A stretch of DNA of 30,700 nucleotides from Byssochlamys sp. IMV 00236 (GCA_001931875.2 MSJH02000576.1:1-30700); one strand, 5' to 3'. Shown: positions 1-10,704, counted from the first letter of the stretch. Made by a program: numbers and translations. The notes: a model not told the origin generated them from the letters alone.

Positions 1-27
1 AAAAAAAAAAAAAAAAAAAAAAAAAAA
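1..27. repeat. poly(A) homopolymer at window start
   Basis: The first 27 bases are all A. Together with the 34-T run at the other end this suggests that the window is a contig that ended in homopolymers at both sides. On the minus strand it is a poly(T) tract lying just past the 3' end of the GATA-factor gene. Confidence 0.9.
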
Positions 28-35
28 TGTCTATT

Positions 36-41
36 TTTATT
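36..41 (-). terminator. polyadenylation signal of the GATA-factor gene
   Basis: TTTATT on the plus strand reads AATAAA on the minus strand. It begins 8 nt past the TAA stop at 49-51. A canonical hexamer this close to the stop implies a very short 3' UTR. Confidence 0.5.
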
Positions 42-48
42 TACAGTT

Positions 49-1715
49 TTAATGTTTGGACGAATGATCACTAGCAGACATCAAAAGTATACCAGTTCCT
101 GGTAAGGCTGTATCACTGTAACCAGTGGGCATCAATGTTTGTTGATCATAATATCTTGGTCTTTTCACTGACTGTTCTTCATTATTATTTGCAATTAACG
201 ATTCTGTTCTTTGTCGCTTTTTGATCACATCTGTTTTCATAGATAATGGTCGCTTTTCATTATGTAATTTTAGACTAGAAAATAATCAAGTTGAGTTTAT
301 TCATTCGTCATCTTGCATTTAGTCTACTTACTATAATCCGCACGCATTACATAATGGAGATCCAGCAGAGTCTCGACGCCATAAGGGTGTCTTGTTCGTC
401 CCACAGTTGGAACAGGCAATGCTCTTGTCGTCTCTTGAAATATCATCATTAGTAGATCGGTGGGTTGTTTTCATATGCTTGGGTCGAGGCACATTGTGCA
501 ATTTCAGACTAAACGATGTGTTAATGATGGTTGCATTTAAGAGAATAAGTATGTTTGCATAACTTACTATAATCCACAAGCATTACATAAAATTTCGTCG
601 TTGACTGATCGTCTCCATAGTGGTGTTGATCTTGCGCCACAGTTACTACATATAGGTGTATTATTCTCTCCAGAGACGGCTGTTGCAGGGTAACTCGTAT
701 TGCTGCTATTGTTTGTCGTATTGTTACTTAGCGTTGACCCTGACTTGGGTGATGATTTTCTTGGTGGTGTGGAATCTACCTTGAATGTTCCATAATAATG
801 AGCTGGTGTCTTTTTGCTGCTGCTCTCTGGAACAAAATCAAACTGTCCTTGAGAGGGTTGTTGCGATTTGGGTCGTGGCGATAATAACCGCTCAGCAGAG
901 GCTAGAGTTTCCTTTGGTAGAGTGGCTAGCATCTTGTTGTAAAGTGTGGCGTTTGGTAGGCTGCCGAGTCCTGCTGGTGCTGAAGCTGCTAGAATGGCTA
1001 GATAAGACGCATTCGCATTATCAATGGGTGAATTTTGTGTCATGTTTAGATCATGAATAGATTGACAAGGCATCACTGGCTGTAGATCTGCGAGTGACTG
1101 TGGAATGATGTTTTGTTGTTGGTAGTTGGCTGGAAAGGATGAATAAGTCGTTGCTGCATTGGTAGTATTGGAGTATGGCATCTGAGTTGCTGCCAGTATC
1201 TCATTCGATGTTCGATTATCTAACTGATATGATATCTGCACATCATTTAATGGGATATGCTCATGGTTAGCAAACATCATTTCGTCTAATGGACCGAATA
1301 TATCTGTCAGCTCAATCATTTGGTCGTTTGCTTGATCTGACGTAAATTGATTGAGAACAAAATTCTCGGTTGTTCCGGTCTTGTTGTTGTTGTTGTTGTT
1401 GTTGTCATAATCCAAATTGGTTTGTGATCGTATTCCGTGTTGCTGCCGCTCTTGTATCATGTTTATGGTATCATTGGTATTCTCTTGTTGACATTTGGAT
1501 TTTTTCGTGTTTTTTTTCACATCATTCGTCACTTCTACGTTCTGGATAAACCAGAGCCGCCAAGAAAGATTCTCTAATCTTGATCCATTTTCAAGTGAAT
1601 CTTTCACCTTTGTACACACTCTCCAAGTTTTCGATAGTTCGTCTTGATCCAAGCTGGAAAAATTCAATGAGCTTTCGTCGTTTCCTTGTTGGAGCTTAAG
1701 TATAAGTGGCGACAT
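49..1715 (-). CDS. two-zinc-finger GATA transcription factor, AreA/Gaf1-like
   Basis: Predicted DNA-binding regulator of 516 aa. Exons on the minus strand are 1715-568, 508-332 and 274-49; the introns are 59 and 57 nt. The N-terminal motif at about residues 30-55 (KTWRV...LENLSWRLW) matches the short fungal domain (DUF1752) found in nitrogen regulators such as AreA, Nit2 and Gaf1. Asn- and Gln-rich linkers follow. Finger 1 has Cys356, Cys359, Cys377 and Cys380; finger 2 has Cys415, Cys418, Cys436 and Cys439. Both have CX2C-X17-CX2C spacing and TPLWRR. Each CNACGLYLKLHN motif is cut by an intron inside the Tyr codon. AreA-type proteins usually carry one finger, while two fingers are usual in the iron regulators SreA/Urbs1/Fep1; the Cys-rich inter-finger region of those is not seen here. 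Binding to GATA sites is inferred from family. Its nitrogen, iron or other role cannot be decided from sequence. The gene lies 149 bp downstream of the Gid9 stop, same strand. Confidence 0.9.
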
Positions 1716-1864
1716 TTGTATTTAAAAAAGCAAAAAAGGGAAAAAAAAAAGAGGAATACAATGACGGAAAAAAGAAATATGCTTTATATATTTAAAAATA
1801 CAGAACGATCGAGACACAAATCCAATGGTATTTGAAAACCAGCAAATGAGACAAGCGGCATAAA

Positions 1865-3364
1865 TTATGAGATAAACACCTTTTTCAGCTCTTTAAACTT
1901 GAATACATCTCCCGTTCTTGGACAAATGACTTTATTATCATTTTTATCTGCCATTTCCTTTAGCGCCTACAACATATATAAAAGAAAAAGTCAAATACTT
2001 ATTTTCTCATGGATGACATCACTTACATTGAAGCTATATACTCTTCCATTAGGTAATAACATTGGTGGATTATCTTCATTCATAATTTTGCCACTGATAC
2101 GACAGACTATAGTCGAGTTCACATGATGACTCAATGGTAACTTTTCTGCTAGTTTTCCTAAAGTGCTATTATCGCAAATTGGGCAGTTTACATTTTGATT
2201 TTCATGTTCATAACATTGTTGTGTCTTTAGAGCCGAAAGACCAGCCTGAAGCGTGATGGACATCAGTGGATGAGAAGTAAGCGAACAAAGAGCGTAGTTA
2301 TCACTCCTGAATTGATGAATTAGCTCTTGCCAGCGCTTTTCATCATAAAGATCCTATGAAAAACAACTGTTAACGTGCTGTTTATTTTTCGCTAGTATGT
2401 TTACTTTATAAGGTTGGCATTGGGTATCACTTTTGTAGGCTAGCAGTCCCATAGCTTGTCCAATTCGTTTATACTCGGTTGCTTTCCACGGCGTGAGGTA
2501 TTTTTGTGCATAGGCAATAGCCTCTAATCCTCTATTGGCTCTAGCGAGTTCAATATGTTCTTGTAATCTTAGGTTAAATTCCAATGTGCTCTATTGTTTC
2601 TATGAGTACACGTCATTAGAAAGATAAAATATTTACCTTCATTTTCTTTAAACTTGATCTATTCTCAGAACACCACTGCAAGCATTCTTTACAGCTGTGG
2701 TTTCTCAAAGCCTGTTCAATTTTTTCAGCTTGCAAAAACAAGTCAACATCCACCAGATCCTACAAATATATGCATTGAGAATAAATAAAAGGGATATTGT
2801 ATATCATTTTATACCTCAATGCCTCCATGGTTTGCCACTTTCCTCGCAGTCTCTGTCATTCCTTCTCGAAGTAAATAATCAACAACAACTCTATCCAGTC
2901 TTGTTTTCGTCCAAGATACAAATTCCGGTGCTTTTGGAGAAGTAACATTTTCGATTTCAAGTAAGCTGGCTGCTCTCTTTTCGATTCTTCTGCTATAGGC
3001 TTCTCCATCCTCTTTGTATTTCTCTAACTATAGTCTATCGTTAGTTATCATATCATACCATCCATAATATCTTACTTTGCGTTTCAGTTTATCCACTTGC
3101 TTCATCAGTTCATTTATTGTCTCTGTAGCCTTTTCTGCAGATAATGTATTGTCTTTTATACAGTGTTCGATTTTGTCTTGGAGAGTAATGAGCTCCTTTT
3201 CAATATATTTATACTCATAGCGAAACGATTTGCGTAGTTGTTCATAAGGCACCTATAATGAAATAGTTGAATATCCTTTTGTTTTTTTTTGTCTTTGTTT
3301 ATAAAGTTACTTTTATAAATGAAGGCTCAAGTTCAATAATTTGGTCTGCTTTAATGGTGTTCAT
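1865..3364 (-). CDS. fyv10: GID/CTLH ubiquitin-ligase subunit Gid9 (Fyv10/MAEA)
   Basis: Predicted RING-like E3 subunit of the GID/CTLH complex, which in yeast ubiquitinates gluconeogenic enzymes such as Fbp1 when glucose returns. Seven exons on minus: 3364-3311, 3252-3076, 3027-2815, 2759-2637, 2590-2405, 2353-2027, 1966-1865. All introns are 46-60 nt and phase 0, giving 393 aa, close to human MAEA (396 aa). The start (MNTIKAD) gives the family N-terminus followed by KVPYEQLRKSFR. A coiled region covers about residues 20-95, a LisH motif about 117-148 (DYLLREGMTETARKVA) and CTLH/CRA about 150-300. The Gid-type RING has CPIC at 308-311, C.ISGKIM downstream and a terminal CPRTG. The ending FKELKKVFIS matches the short conserved MAEA tail. 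No canonical AATAAA is visible between its stop and the GATA gene. The partner Gid2/RMND5 is not in the window. Confidence 0.95.
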
Positions 3365-3522
3365 TATAAAGAAAAAAATAAAAACGTTGGTTGAAATGAT
3401 GCCTTATTTTTCAAAAACAGCATTTATGCCTCAGAATACAGTCACTTTACTGGAACTGGATTTTTAAAGACTGACTTGTTCCTCTTTGCTTTTTCTTTTC
3501 TTTTTATAAATAAATAAGAAAC
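3365..3522. promoter_or_regulatory. divergent promoter region, gid9 / CHY-finger gene
   Basis: The two predicted start codons face away from each other with only 158 bp between them. The side next to the plus-strand gene is a C/T-rich tract followed by AT-rich DNA (TTTTTATAAATAAATAAG) immediately before the ATG. No other coding frame fits here. Co-regulation is inference from distance only. Confidence 0.6.
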
Positions 3523-6176
3523 ATGACAGACAAGCCAAATGAAGCTATTAACAACAACAACAAGTCTTGTGTGGTAAAGGTTATTCTTGAGACAGAAACT
3601 TGAGAAATATTAATAGTTAACAATAATAGTCTATTGACAATAAAAGGAAGCTCGAGCTTATTCAGTTGGAAACTCGATATAGATCCACATATCAGCTTAT
3701 CAAGTAAATACAAAGCATATATAATCAAGTGATTGATCTAACATTTATTTTTTATCTTGTAGAGATAATGAACAGGAAACAATAGTCAGAATAGCGATTA
3801 AACCCACTGATCCTGATTTCCCATATGAACTTGATGCACTTCAAGTACAACTTCATATACCCAATACTTACCCTGAAGCTCCATGCAAAATCCAGGTTCT
3901 CAATAATGATATTCCAAGAGGATTTGCATTGTAAGTGAATGGATGAATTGTGTGTTTATCAGTTGGTGTTAATCATGCCTTTTATTTGCAGTAATCTCGA
4001 AAAGGGATATGCTGCTCACGTAAACAATATGAGCACACATCAAACATTGGTTCGACAGATGAATTGGCTTGATAGAAATATGGAAACATTATTGCAGCAA
4101 GCGCCTGCCCCTACCGTTCGTTTTGTATCGCATTCACCAAAACCAACCGCAGCACCAGCGACAACCGAACCGCAGCAGGATCAACGACGACACCATCTGG
4201 ATACAACAAAGCCTATCATTCACCAATCAGCTTCATCGAATCCTAGATCCTACTCGCCATCTAAACAAGCATCAGCCAGCAAGTCAAGTACAACCAGTGC
4301 TGCAGCATCAAATCATTCTGAAGTTGTTCATACAAAAGAAGACGAAGATGGATACGCACCAAAAGAAAAGGCGGCTGCGGATGAAAGACGTAAAAGGGAG
4401 ATTCAACAACTTCGAACAAGATTTGCTGATAGCTTCAAGTAAGTTATACATTTAATAATGAAAAGAGCCCTTTTCATTGATGTTATCTTTATCAGGTCCA
4501 CAAAGAGTAATACCGTGATCCATTTAACATTGAACATCAATGATCCAGAGTTTTCACATGAACAGCTTTTGGGTGGAACACAACTGTATATCAAATATCA
4601 TATACCAAGGCTTTATCCACTTCAACCTTGTTCAATTGAGGTAGAAAACAGGAACTTGGATGCTACTCGAAAGAGGTAATAAAAGAAAGATAAGATGTGA
4701 CCCCAAGCTGACCCTATTTTTAATAGCTGGATTGAAGGAGGTTTCAACATGCATGTTGTTCAAAGTAGAGACAGTTTATTTGAAAATCTCAATTGGTTGA
4801 ACCGTTATCTAGAACATTTGATCTCTGGAGAACAACAAAGTCAGACGAGGGAAGAGCAAGAGGCTGCTCAAATGGCAGATGCTCAAAAAATGCAACACAA
4901 GCCTCCGACACAAGAGCAGAAAAAATCAATGCTCTCTGCTTCTGCGCCAGTTTTTGTTCCACAGGTGCAAAAGAAGAAAAAGACATCACTGTTTGATGAA
5001 GAAGATCAGAAACAAAACAGGGTCGTTATCGTAAATGATCCAGCTTTTGTTGTGGATGAAGAGGATGAAGCCGATGATGACGATGATAGTACGACAGATG
5101 AAAGTGAAGAAAATGATGAGGAAGAGTTGAGTGGTCCAGAAGACGAGACCAAAAAGGATATGTTGACTGGATTAACTCAACCGCCAAAAGTGAAGAGAGG
5201 AACAGAGATTCGGTTGATAGATCCAGTACTAGATAATGTATCACTGTTTCGATGCAATGTGCTTCATTTGGTTGTCAAATGCGCACGTTGTAAGGATACG
5301 ACAGCAGTCGAAAACATTAAACCAGATCAGGACGAGGAAGGAAACAGCAGTGGTAAAGTAAAAACAGAGCGTTGGATTTCATGTCCCACCTGTAACTCGA
5401 TCATGGGCATCAAGTTCTACTCTGAGCTTATCCATCAAGGCATGAAATCACTAGGCTTGCTGCAATTGGCTGGATGCTCAGCATACGACGTATTGCCCTC
5501 TTCCTATATTGGCACTTGCAGTCAGTGTATGACAGATATGGCATCTCCTATTCGACTTTCGCCCCATGACACGCCACACACAGTAGGGTGCTTCTCGTGC
5601 CACAGCAAGATGACGTTTGGATTAGGAGAATATAGATTTGTAAAGCTGGGATCAGAAGGAGGAGAACGATTACAGGCAGATGAGTCACAAGTATTGAAAT
5701 TAAAAAAGAAGAAGAAGAAGCAGGATGCATTGACCATTGGCGAGCCTTTACCTGATCAAGGTACATGCTCACATTACCGTAAATCTAAACGATGGTTCCG
5801 CTTCCCATGCTGTCATAAACTATACCCTTGTGATGTCTGTCATGATACAAATGAAGATCATCCTTATGAACTGGCCAAGAGACATGTCTGTGGATTGTGC
5901 TCAAGAGAGCAAGCTATTGTTAATGGTAAACCGTGTAACTGTGGTCATGAATTTGAAAAGCCAACACACAAAGGTGCATTCTGGGAAGGTGGCAAAGGAG
6001 TTAGAAACAAGGAAATTATGAGTAGAAAGGTAAGTGAATTGATTTTGGTCGTTATCTATGTTTCTTACCATTTATTTTATTAGGATCCTCATAAGCATAA
6101 GGGTATTGGCAAAACAGTATCAAAGAAACAAGAAAGAGTAGGCACTGCTGGTAAAGAACGTCGTAAGGCAGAATAA
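3523..6176 (+). CDS. CHY zinc-finger protein with RWD-like domains
   Basis: Predicted zinc-binding protein of 771 aa. Exons: 3523-3573, 3630-3703, 3763-3930, 3992-4438, 4496-4675, 4727-6029, 6084-6176. Residues 18-110 (ELIQLETRYRS..., LHIPNTYPEAP) and about 245-345 (LYIKYHIPRLYPLQP) look like two RWD/UBC-like folds, each ending in a similar helix (QMNWLDRNME and NLNWLNRYLE). A Ser/Pro/Gln-rich linker with a charged segment lies between them. An acidic stretch follows at about 415-446. Cys pairs occur near 490-600 (CARC, CPTC, CSQC, CFSC). A CHY zinc finger spans about 652-720 (GTCSHYRKSKRW, FPCC, PCDVCHD, CGLCSREQ, CNCG), ending in a basic tail. The CHY finger is known from plant and animal RCHY1 proteins and from fungal proteins of this architecture, but no RING is present. 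The function is unknown. The first exon (17 aa, intron 3574-3629) is the least certain part. Confidence 0.85.
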
Positions 6177-6316
6177 ACACCTTTAAGGTTGATCCTTTCA
6201 ATCTTGTCCCCTTTGCGTCTTTCACTTTACCTTTTTTTTTTTGCTTGCTTCCCTTTTAAGCTCTTTTTTTTTCCGCTTTCCGTCTCTTTCATCTTGTTTT
6301 GAAGAAGCATTCATGA

Positions 6317-6322
6317 AATAAA
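6317..6322 (+). terminator. polyadenylation signal of the CHY-finger gene
   Basis: AATAAA lies 140 nt past the stop, after a T-rich stretch. It is the first canonical hexamer downstream on this strand. Confidence 0.5.
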
Positions 6323-6410
6323 GCTATCATGGAAAATATGGTCCATAGGCAATGAATTAAGAAACGTACCTTAGCTCTAGATTCTGTTTTCCCTTCTTGT
6401 AGCAAATGTA

Positions 6411-6605
6411 TCATCGCACTGTTTGACAATGGAATTCAAGATACACATCAGACGCACAAATAGCTTTGACAAAGATAACATCGGCAAAAAGGTGTTTCAC
6501 ACAAGGATCAACCAGCTGATATCGTAGGCAGCATACACCACCGTATTCTTTGACCGTCGTTAGTTTATCCAGCCTATCACGAAAGGCGTGCAGAATACTT
6601 ATTAT
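6411..6605 (-). other. open stretch without start codon (possible relic exon)
   Basis: This minus-strand frame is open for 64 codons before a TGA and has no ATG at its head. Its base composition is less AT-rich than the flanks. The translation (for example KLTTVKEYGGVCCLRYQLV, then HLFADVIFVKA) reads like protein, but I do not recognise a family. Competing shorter open frames exist on the plus strand, so strand and coding status are unresolved. It may be a decayed gene or a chance open frame. Confidence 0.2.
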
Positions 6606-6846
6606 TCAGAATATATTTTATCAGCGAGCAGTTGACAACACTATGCTAGCCAAACTCGGCTGACGGGCGTCTGCGATTTGCTAATGCAGCGACAATGGCT
6701 ATGGTCTTCTGATCTTAGTTTTCACTGTTTTCAACAACTTCCCTGGAAAACTCATTGTCTGACATATAAAGCTGCCCCAGTTCTCCTGGTTCCTCACCAG
6801 CGCTGTTGCTTGTAAATTGACGATGCTTGGTTGACTCTTTTTAGTC

Positions 6847-7329
6847 ATGGCATCATTCAGCGGTCAAATACTCGTTGATAGAAATATCACTGGCGCTGTG
6901 TTATGGATAACACGTCTTGGAACCACTCAGTTGATGTTATCTCTAATGTATCCTTTTTGTTTTCTGTAAAAGAGCTCTCCTTTACCTGAACCCTCTACAA
7001 GGCTATCGCTAACGATTGAACTTGGTGGTGAAATGATCAAAACCAAAGGTAAGTGGATATAATCTATATATATATATTTTTTAAATAATATAGTAAAGTT
7101 CGCAGAGTTCTCTTAGACACTCAGTATTCATAGTAATGCCATCTTCTTTATCAAGATTGGTTGGAGTGTTTCAGCTGTAATATTTATGTAAAGTCAAAAC
7201 AGTGTTTTAGTTAACATCATTGGGCCGTACATTGTCATGCTACTCTCCTCAATGATCCATTGTGAACAAGGTTTAGCAGCTCCTCTTTTCCTAAAACATT
7301 CTGGGCCATCCTCGGATGAGAATAAACTG
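6847..7329 (+). pseudogene. broken, unrecognised plus-strand coding trace
   Basis: An ATG at 6847 opens a frame (MASFSGQILVDRN..., AVLWITRLGTTQL) that meets TAA at 6967-6969. The same frame then continues with PEPSTRLSLTIELGGEM up to AAAG|GTAAGT at 7048/7049. A candidate acceptor at 7209-7210 (TTTTAG) starts another open segment (NIIGPYIVMLLSSMIHCE...) that is phase-compatible and ends at CTG|GTGAGT (7329/7330). The in-frame stop and the 161-nt gap, long against the 43-72 nt introns elsewhere, suggest a decaying gene. A working gene with different exons, or chance, cannot be excluded. No domain is recognised. The rest of 6177-8246 is AT-rich with T-runs (notably 8190-8224), and I see no further gene in it. 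Confidence 0.3.
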
Positions 7330-8246
7330 GTGAGTAATACTTGAACCTGTGATTTTCTCGTCATATCAAGCCTTTGACTCTACCGCACCCCACTTTATGC
7401 ATACGACTAGACTGTTTTTGTATAGACATTCGCTGACTAATACCAAGTTCACACACAGTGTCAGCTTTATATCAATTGAAGCAAAGCTCTGCTTAATACA
7501 GTTGGTTATGTGGAAGATGAAAGATTGTAAATATCCTTTTTGTTTGTTTGTTTCTAAATAAAGTTTCTGTGCCTGCGACATTACTTTTTGAAAACATTAT
7601 ACATCTATTGCCCATGATGTGTCTAAAAAAGGAAACTATTTCGATTGAAACACACCCTGCGGGAAAAGCTTAAATTTCAAGATTTTAGCTGTGACGATGC
7701 ATCTGATTATAAACATCTGTTACGATACAATCATGAATGCTACCGGGGCAACGGGTTATAATGTGAAAAAGAGAGCAACGTTGCCTTTTTATGGTAATAC
7801 CATCCCTTCATTTTTTACCTTTTTTTTTTATTGTAAAGAAAGAGTGCAATGATGCATGCAGGCACAAGTTGAAAAAGACTAGGTATGACCGGAATCTCTC
7901 GGATGGGTTGTACAATACATTACTTTGGTAACAAAACCTCAAATGTAACAAATAAATAAAAGAAAGGATAATCCAGTTTCCCCTCCTTTTTTTACAACTC
8001 AAATATTTCTTTTATTTTAGTCATGACAAGAATTTCAAAAGCGTAAAGTAAAGAAAACAGTAGTGAGAAAAAAAAGACAAGCTGTGTTATCTTCAGTGGA
8101 CGAATTGAAACGATTAAAAATAAAAAAGAACCGCCTTTTTAAAAAATTATCCCCCGCTAATTTTCTCTTTTTCCTTTTCTTTCTTTCTTTTTTTTTTTTT
8201 TTTTTTTTTCTCTTTTTTTTTTTTCGCTCTTCTTTCCTATTCTTGC

Positions 8247-9644
8247 ATGGCAATTTACAACCAAGATGTATTAAAAGAGGAGGGCATGGATCCTTCTTCA
8301 CCTACCCTCTCTTCAACCCATTCTCCATTTTCTATTGCTTCCCCAGTGCCAGAAGACGTGACAACTATCTTTGTCGTTGGTTTCCCTGACGATATGCAAG
8401 AAAGAGAGTTTCAAAACATGTTTTTATTCTCCAAAGGCTTTGAAGGTGCTTCATTGAAATGGCACTGCAAACAGGATGAAGAATCCAACGAGAATAATAA
8501 GAAGCAAATGGTAATTTATAATAACCACACACACACACATTGAATTCATTTAAGTCATTTTCATTAGATTGGATTTGCTCGATTTACCACTCGCTCAGAG
8601 GCGATGGAAGCAGTTGACATATTGAATGGCAGAAAGGTCGATGTGGAGAAGAGCTCAGTTTTAAAAGCTGAGATGGCCAAAAAGAATTTACATATTAAAA
8701 AAGGTACAAACGCTTCCGCTACTTTACCCGGTAGCAGTAATACAACCATCAGTAATACCACCGCCGCCGCCACCACCACCACCACTACCACCACTACTAC
8801 CACTTCACCCATGACCATCCTCACTCGCAATTTGAGCCAAAAGAGTCATAAATTGACCGGAATCAATAACAATTATGAACCATTCTCACCTATTCCAAGT
8901 GACTTATTATCGCCTATTCATGATCCATTTTTTAGAGGATCCGATATATTCAACGATGCTCGTTCTCAGTCTTTTGATGCTAGAAACCAACAGATTCCTA
9001 CCGGTAACATCCAACCATACCATCCTCATCATCATCATCATCATCAACAGCAACAGCAACAGCAACAGCAACAACAACAACAACAACAACAGCCATTTCA
9101 TCTATTTTCTAAATCAACTTTTATGGACCCTGATTCTGATCCCTTCCATTACTTGTCAAAATCACTACCCATGTCAAACTTTGATTCAGCTACGATAGAC
9201 AACAAATTACTCGGCGAGGACTATGCTTCCATTATGAACCGCAAAAATTCGTTTCAACCTACAACGACTACCTCTCTATCTCGTCTGAGCACAGCCACCA
9301 TGGATCAGAACCCTCCCTGTAATACGCTTTATGTAGGCAATTTGCCTCTCAGCACAAACCAAGAAGAATTGCGTTCCCTTTTTTCAAAATGTGAAGGATA
9401 TAAACGCATGTGCTTCCGCATCAAGTCTCCACAACAAGGGCCAATGTGTTTTGTTGAATTTGAAGATGTGTTATATGCCACACAAGCAATGACGAAACTT
9501 CAAGGTTACATGCTTTCAAATTCAGTCAAGAGTGGTATACGTCTTTCATTCTCAAAGAATCCTTTGTTTATCAAACCAAAGGATAACTCAGATGTCAACT
9601 TTAACTTTAGAGAAATGGGTGCTGCTTTATTAGCAGACCTATAA
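8247..9644 (+). CDS. Whi3/Scw1-like RNA-binding protein with two RRMs
   Basis: Predicted cytoplasmic mRNA-binding protein of 446 aa. Exons are 8247-8510 and 8568-9644; the 57-nt intron contains a short CA repeat. RRM1 covers about residues 35-125 ([20 protein letters not shown]) and is split by the intron just before its RNP1 strand. Thr-rich and low-complexity sequence follows, then a His run of about seven at residue 243 onward that passes directly into a Gln run. RRM2 spans 339-420: [10 protein letters not shown] holds RNP2 and GPMCFVEF (379-386) holds RNP1, with [11 protein letters not shown] at its end. This RRM2 signature is typical of fungal Whi3 and S. pombe Scw1, which bind mRNAs controlling the cell cycle, growth polarity and cell wall. 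In Whi3 the Gln tract supports condensate formation; the same role here is inference. The start is the first ATG after a T-rich leader. Confidence 0.88.
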
Positions 9645-9871
9645 ACATTTATACACACCATACACATATATATACATATATACAACTATTACTATTACTA
9701 CTACTACTACATTCACACAATCTCACACATACATTTTATTTTTCTTCTTCTTATTATTATATTACTGGCAACTCATTTACATTTGAAAAGAAAAAAAAAA
9801 AAAAGCAAAGAAAAAAGAATTCATCGTTATTATTTTAATTTGTGTATATACAACTGCTGTTTTCATGAAAA

Positions 9872-9877
9872 AATAAA
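9872..9877 (+). terminator. polyadenylation signal of the Whi3-like gene
   Basis: AATAAA lies about 230 nt past the stop, in an AT-rich 3' flank with TA, CTA and GA simple repeats (about 9655-9925). Confidence 0.4.
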
Positions 9878-10005
9878 AAGTCTTTTTACTACAAAAAAAA
9901 AGAGAGAGAGAAAGAGAGAGAGAATTACTAATACACATAAAATTGACTGTGCAGATCATTACTTTTCATTATAGATTGCCAATCACATTCTAATACAATA
10001 CCTTG

Positions 10006-10032
10006 AAAAAAAAAAAAAAAAAAAAAAAAAAA
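10006..10032. repeat. poly(A) tract, 27 nt
   Basis: This is an uninterrupted A-run in the gap between the Whi3-like and phosphatase genes. No target-site duplication is apparent around it by eye, so I do not call a retroinsertion. Confidence 0.9.
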
Positions 10033-10055
10033 CAAGCTTTGTTTCGGCATCTTAG

Positions 10056-10247
10056 AAGCATTTTGAGATCCGCAGGCTTCTATTCCTAAAAAGTAAAAAG
10101 ATCAAGCATTCTACACCAAGTAAAGAATTTCTGATAGAACAACAAAAGAAGGGACAGCTGCCGGTTCATCCGAAAGTTACTAAACTCAAGAATGAAGTCT
10201 ACAATAGCCAAAAAACATGGCTTAATAAAAGCAACGATTTTGTATAA
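10056..10247 (+). other. open stretch after an acceptor-like site, basic, unrecognised
   Basis: After TCTTAG the frame is open for 63 codons to TAA and contains no ATG. The translation is strongly basic and helical in character (KHFEIRRLLFLKSKK, then LPVHPKVTKLKNEVYNSQK). It could be the last exon of a lost gene. No matching upstream exon was found: the 27-A tract lies directly before it. The rest of 9645-11544 shows only ORFs under about 55 codons, AT-rich DNA and two A-runs; I see no supportable gene there. Confidence 0.2.
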
Positions 10248-10670
10248 AACCATCCAGGTAAAAAGTCCTTGGTGCTACGCTGACTTATTGACTACTACAT
10301 CATCTTGTTCAAATGTATTTTTATCATCTACACAAGTCATCCCCCTTCAATGATTATCCTTCATTGCTGCAAGATCAACTTCCTTGATGGTAAACTTTTT
10401 TGTATTGCTACAGATTTGCAAATGTGTATTGATTACGATATTGACTTCAAAAGCCATAGACGCGAACGATGAATCATAATGGCTGTTGAAAAAAGCTTAT
10501 TAACTGGATGGTTTTGGCAATCCAGCAGTTGGTATAAAATGATCATGACATACTTGACTCTATGGGGGATATTGGCTAATGTAATTTAATTGGTTTTTAT
10601 TCAACATTTATCGCAATTTTTAAAGTTATCAGTCCTTGCAGCAAAGCTTGATATGCTTGGATGAGTCAAG

Positions 10671-10703
<33 letters not shown>
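10671..10703. repeat. poly(A) tract, 33 nt
   Basis: This is an uninterrupted A-run in intergenic DNA. With the other tracts at 1-27, 10006-10032 and 30667-30700 it is typical of this genome and a likely point of sequencing-length error. Confidence 0.9.

Positions 10704-10704
<1 letters not shown>

Noticed and set aside
785..1060. Plus-strand ORF of 91 aa
   Set aside because: It lies wholly within exon 1 of the GATA factor on the other strand, which has recognisable domains and consistent splicing.
3504..3728. Minus-strand ORF of 74 aa, hydrophobic
   Set aside because: It overlaps the first two exons and introns of the CHY-finger gene; its hydrophobicity comes from the complement of AT-rich intron DNA.
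8035..8389. Lys-rich and Phe-rich ORFs on both strands
   Set aside because: They are translations of long T- and C/T-runs in the leader of the Whi3-like gene and contain no domain.
8564..9101. Minus-strand ORFs rich in Val, Ala and Leu
   Set aside because: They are reverse-strand shadows of the Thr (ACC/ACT) and Gln/His (CAA/CAT) repeats of the Whi3-like gene.
10479..10589. 36-aa ORF with Trp-rich hydrophobic end
   Set aside because: Short, with no regulatory context or family match, in AT-rich intergenic DNA where such ORFs are expected by chance.
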